DNA of 5,225 nucleotides, from contig CACZQG010000030.1 in the NCBI GenBank assembly GCA_902783235.1, forward strand, positions 1-5,225, given 5' to 3'. Under the pieces are notes generated by a model. The model did no database searches. It saw only the letters and a list, made by a program, of their open reading frames with translations, and was not told the DNA's origin. The stretch comes from an uncultured Ruminococcus sp. (GTDB taxonomy: Bacteria; Bacillota; Clostridia; Oscillospirales; Ruminococcaceae). A program made the position numbers and the translations under genes. This document shows positions 1 through 5,225 of this stretch, piece after piece. Position 1 is the first letter of the stretch; every line of letters begins with the position of its first letter.

Positions 1-87
1 AGCGATACAGTAACTTTGATCCTGGGAGGAGCACTTTATCTATATATGGTAAAAGAGCAGAAAAAAGAAGAACGGTTGAAATTATAA
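1..87 (+). CDS. C-terminal end of an unidentified membrane protein (partial)
   Basis: An open frame enters from the left edge in frame 1 and ends at TAA (85-87), followed at once by TAG. The 28 visible residues are a hydrophobic stretch (about TVTLILGGALYLYMV) and then a highly charged tail (KEQKKEERLKL). That is the usual look of a last transmembrane helix followed by a short cytoplasmic tail. The frame ends 17 nt before a hairpin that would suit a terminator, which supports it being a real gene end converging on the minus-strand aro operon. Too little is present to name a family; transporters and many other membrane proteins end this way. The start lies outside the window. Confidence 0.6.
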   Translation, partial: SDTVTLILGGALYLYMVKEQKKEERLKL

Positions 88-103
88 TAGAATACACAAT
101 AAA

Positions 104-132
104 TAGGGTCGCTTTTTATAAAAGCGACCCTA
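104..132. terminator. Shared (bidirectional) hairpin terminator between convergent genes
   Basis: A perfect 13-bp inverted repeat (104-116 with 120-132, core AGGGTCGCTTTT) closes on a 3-nt loop. It sits 17 nt after the stop of the plus-strand gene and 19 nt before the last base of the minus-strand operon's final gene. Read on the minus strand it is followed by ATTTATTGTG, and on the plus strand by AAAATGTATT. Neither is a strong U tract, so efficiency is uncertain, but the position between convergent stops and the G/C-rich lower stem make a bidirectional terminator the best reading. Confidence 0.75.
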
Positions 133-151
133 AAATGTATTAACAGAGACT

Positions 152-736
152 TTAAAGATCATTGGGATCAAAATCCTCTTCCTTGTTGTTGAGCGTCATA
201 TTCAGCACTCTGCTATAAAAACCAAGAGGATTTTTCATAATGTTTTTTCCTATTATTTCAGCCTGTGCTTTATCAGGAGCATACAGCTTCAGATCCATAA
301 GGTCATCCTTAACATCAATACAACGGCAATGAACATAATACCCTCTATCCAGTGGTATATAGTCGATTTTGACTTCATTCTGATATTTTATTCTGGCAAA
401 GTATTTAAGTGCAGCAACTACTATCTTGTCACGATATGATTTTTTCACAAATGTGCGAAGGGTTTTAGCACCGCTGATACCTTTTTCTGTAAGGATGTAT
501 AAATTTTTGCCGTCTTTAGTTTCTTCTTTAACTGAATTATTTTTCAGAAGATAGCTGATTGATTCTTGATAAGTAAAATAATTAATGATTTCATTATTTA
601 CTGCAATATCATATAGCTGCTCCGGTTCGATCGGTCTTTTTAATCTGTAAAGAAGATAGCAAATCAGGATATTTACAGTATGGAGATCATCTAATCCGGT
701 AGATGCATACTCCGACATTTTTGATTGTTCGTCCAT
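152..736 (-). CDS. DUF4364-like winged-helix protein, last gene of the aro operon
   Basis: A 194-residue, probably cytoplasmic protein that resembles the DUF4364 family of Clostridia, for which I know no established function. Residues about 15-90 read as a winged-helix-like domain: a helical start (LHTVNILICYLLYRL), a second helical part (EPEQLYDIAVNNEIINYF), a recognition-helix-like segment (TYQESISYLLKNN), then a wing-like strand pair (VKEETKDGKNLYILTEKG). Residues about 118-155 look like beta strands (NEVKIDYIPLDRGYYVHCRC) and the end is acidic. The ATG at 736 is chosen because AAGGTGA (741-747), overlapping the aroC stop, lies at good distance; the in-frame ATG at codon 7 has no such site. 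It is 9 nt after aroC. A DNA-binding or regulatory role is an inference from fold only. Family assignment is from memory of sequence pattern and is fairly, not fully, sure. Confidence 0.78.
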   Translation of the reverse strand: MDEQSKMSEYASTGLDDLHTVNILICYLLYRLKRPIEPEQLYDIAVNNEIINYFTYQESISYLLKNNSVKEETKDGKNLYILTEKGISGAKTLRTFVKKSYRDKIVVAALKYFARIKYQNEVKIDYIPLDRGYYVHCRCIDVKDDLMDLKLYAPDKAQAEIIGKNIMKNPLGFYSRVLNMTLNNKEEDFDPNDL

Positions 737-745
737 TCTATCACC

Positions 746-1840
746 TTAATAGAAGTGAGGGTAATCCAGCATATGAGAAAGTATTCCGATATTTACTGCT
801 GCTTCAACGCAAGGTACAGCACGAGGAACAATGCATGGATCGTGCCTTCCTTTAACTGTAAGAATATCATTTTTCATGTTTTTAGCATCAATAGTCTCCT
901 GGGGTTTGGATATTGATGGAGTAGGTTTTATAGCAACCTTTAGTGTAATAGGCATTCCCGAGGAAATACCTCCAAGTATACCGCCATGATTATTTGTCTT
1001 AGTCTTAACATGACCATAGTCATCAACGTAGAAATCATCATTATTCTGACTTCCTACCATTTTAGCAGTCAGAAATCCTGCGCCAAATTCCAGTCCTTTT
1101 ACAGCAGGGATACCGAAAATAAGTTGTGCAAGAGTGTTTTCCAATCCATCGAAGATCGGTGAACCAATACCAGCAGGAACATTCACACAAGCACATTCTA
1201 TGATCCCTCCTAGGGATTCACCGCCCTCACGAGCCTTGTGTATATCATCCTGCATAAGCTCGCCGGCACTATCGTTTATTACCGGAAATCTTTTATATCT
1301 TAATTTTAACAGGTCATCCTTGCAGACTCTAACCCTGTCAAATACCTCATCCTTGATGTTATGGATCTCAGCAATATGTGCTCCTGTGTATATACCTCTT
1401 CTTTCAAGTATCTGAGCACATACAGCACCTGCAAATACTAATGGAGCTGTAAGTCTGCCGGAAAAATGACCGCCGCCTCTTACGTCATTGAATCCTCTAT
1501 AGCGTACTGCACCGGTATAATCTGCATGACCCGGACGCATAAGAGATGTTAAATTTGAGTAATCCTGAGAACGTGTATCAGTGTTCTGAATAAAAGCACA
1601 AAGGGGAGTACCGGTCGTTTTTTCGTTGAATACTCCGGACATTATCTGAGGCATATCCTTTTCACTTCTTGGAGTAGTTGTGCCGTCTTTTTTGGGAGCA
1701 CGTCTTGCCATAAATCGCTTTAGTTCCTCCAGATCGATGTACTCTCCCGATGGAAGATTATCTATCACCACGCCTATAGCGGGTCCGTGGGATTCTCCGA
1801 AAATGGAAATGGAAATTCTGTTATTCCAAAGTGATGACAT
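746..1840 (-). CDS. aroC: Chorismate synthase
   Basis: Catalyses the last shared step of aromatic biosynthesis: 5-enolpyruvylshikimate-3-phosphate to chorismate plus phosphate, using reduced FMN, in the cytoplasm. The 364 residues are a full-length family member. Signature regions are all present: FGESHGPAIG at 14-23 with the conserved His18; RPGHADYTGAVRY at 102-114 with the second conserved His105; RGGGHFSGRLTAP at 121-133; NNHGGILGGISSGMPI at 283-298; and GRHDPCIVPRAVP at 331-343. The third motif has HFSGR where Escherichia-type enzymes have RxSAR; I read this as a lineage variant, not a defect. The ATG at 1840 lies 8 nt after a perfect AGGAGG (1849-1854), and the first 20 nt of the gene overlap the end of aroA, suggesting coupled translation. 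No flavin reductase gene is seen nearby, so it may rely on a separate reductase. Confidence 0.98.
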   Translation of the reverse strand: MSSLWNNRISISIFGESHGPAIGVVIDNLPSGEYIDLEELKRFMARRAPKKDGTTTPRSEKDMPQIMSGVFNEKTTGTPLCAFIQNTDTRSQDYSNLTSLMRPGHADYTGAVRYRGFNDVRGGGHFSGRLTAPLVFAGAVCAQILERRGIYTGAHIAEIHNIKDEVFDRVRVCKDDLLKLRYKRFPVINDSAGELMQDDIHKAREGGESLGGIIECACVNVPAGIGSPIFDGLENTLAQLIFGIPAVKGLEFGAGFLTAKMVGSQNNDDFYVDDYGHVKTKTNNHGGILGGISSGMPITLKVAIKPTPSISKPQETIDAKNMKNDILTVKGRHDPCIVPRAVPCVEAAVNIGILSHMLDYPHFY

Positions 1841-3053
1841 TGGCTTTTCCTCCTAAGCTGTTGTAGTCCTCAAAGAAGTCGGGATATGATTTATTCACCG
1901 ACTCTGCATTATTAATAATTACAGGCTTCTTACATACAGTTGCAGCGATAGCTGCCGACATAGCTATTCTGTGATCACCGAAGCTGCTGACAGTACCTCC
2001 TGTGAGCTCTGAATGTTCTATAATCAGTCCATCATCAGTGACTGTAACTTTACCTCCCAGACTATTGAGCATCTGTGAAGTGGTCTGAAGACGGTCACTT
2101 TCCTTTATTTTCAGTCGTTTAGCTCCGGTTATTGTGGTTTGTCCCTGACAAAAAGTACCAAGAACCGCCAATATAGGCACCAGATCCGGTATGTTCTCAG
2201 CATTCACATTAAAGCCGCAGGGCTGCTTATTATCATTATAGCATAAATTGTCTATAATTTCAACAATTTTTTTATCTCCCTGAAAACTATCAGGGAGCAG
2301 ATTATTAACCTTAATGCTATTTCCGAGTACATTTCCTACATAGAAAAAGGCTGCCTGAGAGTAGTCACCTTCAACTGTCATATTGCAGGGATGATAATGC
2401 TGATCGCCTTTTATGAAGTAGCCATTATTCGTTTCTTTAACAATAACCCCAAAGCACTCCAGACATTTCACAGTCATATCTGCATAGGGCTTTGATTCCA
2501 GTCTGGAGAGCAAAACTATTTCTGAATCTCCTTTAAGCAGCGGAAGGGCAAACATCAGCCCGGTAATGAATTGAGATGATATATCACCTTCAAGCTCAAA
2601 AATACCTGATTCCAATTTTCCTGATACAGTAAAAGGCATTGTACCGATTTTGTCAAATGAAATGCCTTTTTTAGTCATTTCCCGATTATAAGGAGTAATT
2701 GGTCTTTCCGGAAGGCGTCCCTCGCCCTTAAATGTGGATGTAATGCCCAAAGCGGCTGCAATAGGTATCATGAACCTTAATGTTGAACCACTTTCACAGC
2801 AATCTATCACAGCTTTGCTTGCTATATTGCTTATACCTTTTACTTTAATAATGTCATTCTCTATTATTATCTTTGCTCCCAGTGCAGTTAAGGAGTCAAT
2901 AGTAGCATAGATATCTCTGGAAAAGGTAACATTGCGGATCTCTGATTCACCATCAGCCAATGCGGCACTGATCAATATACGATGTGTCATACTTTTAGAT
3001 GAGGGAATATCTACTTTTCCCTTCAATTTAGTGGGGATTATCCTTATATTCAT
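1821..3053 (-). CDS. aroA: 3-phosphoshikimate 1-carboxyvinyltransferase (EPSP synthase)
   Basis: Transfers the enolpyruvyl group of PEP to shikimate-3-phosphate, giving EPSP. The 410 residues are slightly shorter than the E. coli enzyme but complete. Visible motifs: IPSSKSMTHR at 16-25 (substrate-binding Lys20, Ser21, Arg25); ESGSTLR at 87-93 (PEP loop); SSQF at 159-162; GDYSQAAFF at 229-237; IPDLVP at 288-293 with the probable catalytic Asp290; KESDRL at 317-322; DHRIAMSAA at 360-368; and NKSYPDFF at 387-394 with Lys388. The PEP loop is ESGSTLR, not the GNAGTAMRP of E. coli, so it is not a classic class I enzyme. I chose the ATG at 3053 because it gives the family's usual N-terminus (MNIRIIPTKL). 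An in-frame TTG at 3074 would add seven residues but lacks a well-placed binding site. Only a weak AGGA precedes the chosen ATG, which is 4 nt after aroB, so coupling is likely. Confidence 0.96.
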   Translation of the reverse strand: MNIRIIPTKLKGKVDIPSSKSMTHRILISAALADGESEIRNVTFSRDIYATIDSLTALGAKIIIENDIIKVKGISNIASKAVIDCCESGSTLRFMIPIAAALGITSTFKGEGRLPERPITPYNREMTKKGISFDKIGTMPFTVSGKLESGIFELEGDISSQFITGLMFALPLLKGDSEIVLLSRLESKPYADMTVKCLECFGVIVKETNNGYFIKGDQHYHPCNMTVEGDYSQAAFFYVGNVLGNSIKVNNLLPDSFQGDKKIVEIIDNLCYNDNKQPCGFNVNAENIPDLVPILAVLGTFCQGQTTITGAKRLKIKESDRLQTTSQMLNSLGGKVTVTDDGLIIEHSELTGGTVSSFGDHRIAMSAAIAATVCKKPVIINNAESVNKSYPDFFEDYNSLGGKANVITLE

Positions 3054-3057
3054 ATAT

Positions 3058-4110
3058 TTATTTTCCTGTTTCAATTATAAATTTTACGAATTCCTCAAAT
3101 GGCAGCTTTTTTATCTGAGCTTGTCCGATCTCTTCGCACACAATAAAACTCAGATCACCACCGGTTCGCTTTTTATCTCCGCCGCACAGTGTTACGAGCT
3201 TGTCCATAGGTGCATCGCAAGCTGTAGGCAGCTTATATGCTTTGATACAGTCAATAAGTTTTTTTGTGATCTCACCGGAGCAGGTTCGTTCAGCCATTTC
3301 TTTCATTCCTATAGCAACAGCACTTCCGTGAGTATATGTTTTATAATTGTAGTAGCTTTCAACTGAATGACCCAAAGTATGTCCATAATTTAGTATCATT
3401 CTCTCTCCGGTATCAAATTCGTCATTTTCAACAACATCACGTTTAATAGAAATGCATTTGTAGATAATATCATCTATCACATTTGCTACATTAGATAAGT
3501 TGTGTGATGCAATAAGGTCAAATAGCTGTTCATCCCGAATCATACCGTATTTTATAGCTTCAGCCATACCATCGGAAAGTATTTCCTCGGTAAGGGTTGA
3601 CAAAACATCCGGGTCACATATAACACACGCAGGCTGCTTGAAAGCTCCTACAAGGTTTTTTCCGTGCGGCAGATCAATAGCTGTTTTACCGCCAACTGAT
3701 GAGTCTATCTGAGCCAACAAAGTAGTAGGTATCTGGACATATTTCAGTCCTCTTAAAAAAGTTGCAGCTGCATAACCGGAAATATCACCAACAACACCGC
3801 CACCTAATGCAATAATGCAATCGGAGCGTGTTATAGAGTTTTCGCACAGAAATGCATAAATCTTATTCAGCGTGTCAGAGCATTTTGATGCTTCACCGTG
3901 AGGAAATACAAATCTGCATACTGAAAAGCCGCTGTCCCTCAGAGTTGAATCCAATGCATCACCGTACAGTTCGTTAACGGTATCATCGGTTATTATTGCG
4001 GCGTTTGAGCATTTAACTGTATCCTTTATTATGCTGCCGCAGGTTTTAAGTAAACCTCTTTCAATAAGAATATCGTATGAGCTGCTAACATTTACTTTTA
4101 TTGTTTTCAT
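3058..4110 (-). CDS. aroB: 3-dehydroquinate synthase
   Basis: Converts DAHP to 3-dehydroquinate, the second step of the shikimate pathway, using NAD and a divalent metal in the cytoplasm. The 350 residues match the usual family length. Key regions: GGGVVGDISGYAAATFLRG at 103-121 (NAD-binding glycine-rich turn); PTTLLAQIDSSVGGKTAID at 128-146 with Asp136 and Lys142; KNLVGAF at 151-157; GMAEAIKYG at 181-189 with probable metal ligand Glu184; NYGHTLGHSVE at 241-251 with His244 and His248; and THGSAVAIGM at 260-269 with probable metal ligand His261. The start at 4110 is preferred: AAGGA (4116-4120) lies 5 nt upstream and the protein then begins MKTIKVNV. An alternative ATG at 4128, which overlaps the upstream stop as ATGA, adds MIERKK but has no binding site. 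Either choice implies coupling to the membrane-protein gene before it. Confidence 0.97.
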   Translation of the reverse strand: MKTIKVNVSSSYDILIERGLLKTCGSIIKDTVKCSNAAIITDDTVNELYGDALDSTLRDSGFSVCRFVFPHGEASKCSDTLNKIYAFLCENSITRSDCIIALGGGVVGDISGYAAATFLRGLKYVQIPTTLLAQIDSSVGGKTAIDLPHGKNLVGAFKQPACVICDPDVLSTLTEEILSDGMAEAIKYGMIRDEQLFDLIASHNLSNVANVIDDIIYKCISIKRDVVENDEFDTGERMILNYGHTLGHSVESYYNYKTYTHGSAVAIGMKEMAERTCSGEITKKLIDCIKAYKLPTACDAPMDKLVTLCGGDKKRTGGDLSFIVCEEIGQAQIKKLPFEEFVKFIIETGK

Positions 4111-4124
4111 TTTTTTCCTTTCGA

Positions 4125-4955
4125 TCATGAAAACAGTCGTGAGAATAGATCCTTCTCAAACCATTTTCCTTTTTTTGCCTGATCGGGAGTAAACCATCTC
4201 TCTCCATTGATATACAGATCTGATTCCTTCCATTCTATCTTGACATCTGTAAGAGGTCTTTTTACACATAGTGCTCTGTCATACCCTTTTGCCTTATATG
4301 TTACGGATGAACGAACGATGTCCTTGTCATTGGGTTCGAGATAAACTGTCGTAGAACCATTTATACTGTCATTTGTGTCAACTACCTCATAGCGATAGCT
4401 GCCGGTAGGTGATACTCCGGATTCTACAGTCGTTTTAACAGCTGATGATGTAAGATATGTTGTGAATATAAAATAAGCCAAAGCTGTCAGAATGTAAAAA
4501 AGCACGTATATGGTGCCAAGGAGTGTTTTGGTACCTTCATTTGCGCCGCTGGCAAAGAATATCACCAATCCGCAAATGGCAAGCGGGATTATCATTTCCC
4601 ATGACCCGAGGCACATTATAACAATAGGCAGCAGTGCAGGCAGTATAATAAAGCTTGCAATTTTAGTAGCTATCTGATGCCGTGTGTACAGCATGGCAGC
4701 CAGAGCACAAAGGGATATAAATGTCAGATAGATGCAAAATGTAACTGGTTTGGTTATTACAACCTCATAAAGCAGTGAACGGTAGGAGAGAATGCATATA
4801 TAAAATGCATATAAAAGGCTTATCATTGAAATGCCTCGTTTTACCCATGCATTCTTCAATAAAACAGAGATCGTTGTATTGTGACTTGAATTTGCAGTAT
4901 GTGGGGAACGAACATTCCTTGCAGCTGTACCGTTTTGATTCATTTCTGATCGCAT
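4125..4955 (-). CDS. Membrane protein of unknown function, first gene of the aro operon
   Basis: I do not recognise this 276-residue protein. Its N-terminal 35 residues are polar and rich in Asn, Ser and Thr. Five hydrophobic segments follow, at about 41-60, 70-90, 97-116, 119-136 and 143-167. A polar C-terminal part of about 109 residues follows (168-276), with strand-like segments such as GSYRYEVVDT and GSTTVYLEP and a Trp-rich end (GERWFTPDQAKKGKWFEKDL). The KNAWVKR sequence before segment one suggests the N-terminus is inside, which with five crossings puts the C-terminal domain outside. There is no cleavable signal peptide, catalytic motif or transporter signature that I can see. The ATG at 4955 follows AAGGAG (4962-4967) by 6 nt; an in-frame ATG at codon 5 lacks this site. 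It leads the operon and ends 14 nt before aroB. A role in uptake or export of aromatic compounds would be a guess from context only. Confidence 0.85.
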   Translation of the reverse strand: MRSEMNQNGTAARNVRSPHTANSSHNTTISVLLKNAWVKRGISMISLLYAFYICILSYRSLLYEVVITKPVTFCIYLTFISLCALAAMLYTRHQIATKIASFIILPALLPIVIMCLGSWEMIIPLAICGLVIFFASGANEGTKTLLGTIYVLFYILTALAYFIFTTYLTSSAVKTTVESGVSPTGSYRYEVVDTNDSINGSTTVYLEPNDKDIVRSSVTYKAKGYDRALCVKRPLTDVKIEWKESDLYINGERWFTPDQAKKGKWFEKDLFSRLFS

Positions 4956-5043
4956 TTCGTACTCCTTATCATGTCATTTTAGACATTTTATTACATCTGA
5001 CCTGAATTGTATGTCAGATATCCGATAGGGTATACTATCACTA
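4956..5043 (-). promoter_or_regulatory. 5' leader of the aro operon with three short hairpins
   Basis: From the probable transcription start near 5043 to the first ATG the leader is about 88 nt. It can form three small stem-loops: 5024-5028 with 5035-5039 (GATAG/CTATC), 4995-5001 with 5013-5019 (ATCTGAC/GTCAGAT, 7 bp), and 4971-4975 with 4982-4986 (ATGTC/GACAT). The last lies 3 nt upstream of the AAGGAG binding site. I see no T-box specifier and GGTGG-type antiterminator sequence, no leader peptide rich in aromatic residues, and no U tract that would make a conventional attenuator. The hairpins are short and AT-rich and could be chance. Confidence 0.35.
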
Positions 5044-5049
5044 TTCTAT

Positions 5050-5078
5050 ATTATACCATTATTTTGCCAATGTTGCAA
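5050..5078 (-). promoter_or_regulatory. Sigma-A promoter of the aro operon
   Basis: On the minus strand, TTGCAA (5078-5073) and TATAAT (5055-5050) are separated by exactly 17 bp. The -10 is extended by TGG immediately upstream (TG-G-TATAAT). The -35 matches four of six consensus bases and the -10 all six. Transcription should start around 5042-5044, about 88 nt before the first gene. There is no comparable promoter in the tight gaps further down the operon, so this one probably drives all five genes. Confidence 0.82.
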
Positions 5079-5105
5079 GTAAAAAAAGGCAAAAATATGT
5101 TGCAA
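5062..5105. promoter_or_regulatory. Possible operator: inverted and direct repeats between divergent promoters
   Basis: A 7-bp inverted repeat TTTTGCC (5062-5068) / GGCAAAA (5088-5094) flanks the minus-strand -35. A 9-bp direct repeat ATGTTGCAA occurs at 5070-5078 and again at 5097-5105, a spacing of 27 bp. The TTGCAA inside each copy is itself a palindrome and serves as the -35 of one of the two divergent promoters. This arrangement could bind a regulator that controls both directions. The sequence is very AT-rich, so some of the symmetry may be accidental, and no regulator is named. Confidence 0.35.
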
Positions 5106-5127
5106 AATCTGTAAAAAGTGATATAAT
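5100..5127 (+). promoter_or_regulatory. Divergent sigma-A-like promoter reading off the right edge
   Basis: On the plus strand, TTGCAA (5100-5105) and TATAAT (5122-5127) are 16 bp apart, with a TG extension one base before the -10 (5119-5120). Initiation would fall around 5133-5136, exactly where the structured sequence starting ATAGGCAACACC begins. The match is good, but the surrounding DNA is so AT-rich that chance -10 boxes are expected; a second overlapping TATAAT sits at 5127-5132. Confidence 0.55.
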
Positions 5128-5133
5128 ATAATT

Positions 5134-5225
5134 ATAGGCAACACCGCACAAAGACCGCTTGGAAGCTTTGCACGTCATCCGCCAGTGTTTCACCAAATCT
5201 AAGATTTGGATAGAAACACAAGTGC
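5134..5225 (+). repeat. Hairpin-rich non-coding element, cut by the window edge (dispersed repeat/MITE end or small RNA)
   Basis: After the AT-rich promoter region the composition changes abruptly at about 5137 to a GC-richer sequence beginning GGCAACACCGCACAAAG. I see no reading frame of coding character here. It folds well on paper: GTGTTTC (5185-5191) pairs with GAAACAC (5213-5219), and inside it CCAAATC (5193-5199) pairs with GATTTGG (5203-5209), giving 14 bp around a TAA loop. CAAAG (5149-5153) can pair with CTTTG (5166-5170), or GCAC (5170-5173) with the terminal GTGC (5222-5225). The start looks like a repeat-family terminus of the kind scattered through Ruminococcus-like genomes, but that is an impression. 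Its other end is outside the window, so a paired terminal repeat cannot be checked here. A promoter-driven structured RNA is the main alternative. Confidence 0.45.

Noticed and set aside
1134..1415. Plus-strand open frame of 93 codons inside aroC
   Set aside because: It is antisense to conserved chorismate synthase sequence, has no ribosome binding site I can see, and its protein has no recognisable features. The same applies to the plus-strand frames at 725-916, 2932-3366, 3500-3712 and 4775-5005.
3054..3074. TTG start for aroA at 3074
   Set aside because: The ATG at 3053 gives the normal EPSP synthase N-terminus; the TTG would add seven atypical residues and overlap aroB with no well-spaced binding site.
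4111..4128. Longer aroB start at 4128 (ATGA overlap with the upstream gene)
   Set aside because: No Shine-Dalgarno sequence precedes it, while AAGGA is well placed for the ATG at 4110, and the extra MIERKK is not typical of the family. The overlap may still assist coupled re-initiation.
5062..5094. TTTTGCC/GGCAAAA inverted repeat as an intrinsic terminator
   Set aside because: The 19-nt centre makes a large loop, the stem is AT-rich and no U tract follows on either strand in the right place; it overlaps a promoter instead.
5127..5165. Minus-strand promoter using the TATAAT at 5136-5131
   Set aside because: At 16-18 bp upstream on the minus strand there is no acceptable -35 hexamer, and the 5055-5050 promoter is far better.
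5134..5225. CRISPR array or tRNA at the right edge
   Set aside because: There is no repeated unit with regular spacers and no cloverleaf or T-loop sequence; only local hairpins are seen.

Overview
The window is a low-GC Gram-positive (Firmicutes/Clostridia) chromosomal segment, most like Ruminococcus or a close Oscillospirales relative. This rests on AT-rich DNA, strong AGGAGG-type ribosome binding sites, a clostridial-style EPSP synthase and chorismate synthase, and a DUF4364-type protein. The genus is a judgement from general resemblance, not from a search.

Five genes on the minus strand form one compact operon that fills almost the whole window. In transcription order they are a five-segment membrane protein of unknown function (4955-4125), aroB (4110-3058), aroA (3053-1821), aroC (1840-746) and a DUF4364-like winged-helix protein (736-152). 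Gaps are 14 nt, 4 nt, a 20-nt overlap and 9 nt, so translational coupling is likely throughout. AroB makes 3-dehydroquinate from DAHP. AroA joins shikimate-3-phosphate to PEP. AroC makes chorismate, the branch point to Trp, Phe, Tyr and folate. The other shikimate-pathway steps (DAHP synthase, dehydroquinase, shikimate dehydrogenase, shikimate kinase) are not in the window.

The operon is preceded by a near-ideal sigma-A promoter (TTGCAA, 17-bp spacer, extended TGG-TATAAT, 5078-5050) and a roughly 88-nt leader with three short hairpins. It ends at a 13-bp hairpin (104-132) shared with a convergent plus-strand gene, of which only the last 28 codons (1-87) are present.

A second, divergent sigma-A-like promoter (5100-5127, plus strand) points off the right edge. 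Just downstream, from about 5137 to the end, lies a non-coding, hairpin-rich sequence whose start resembles the end of a dispersed repeat or a small structured RNA. It is cut by the window edge. This divergent promoter and structured element is the least ordinary part of the window; the rest is a conventional aromatic-biosynthesis operon with two uncharacterised partners.
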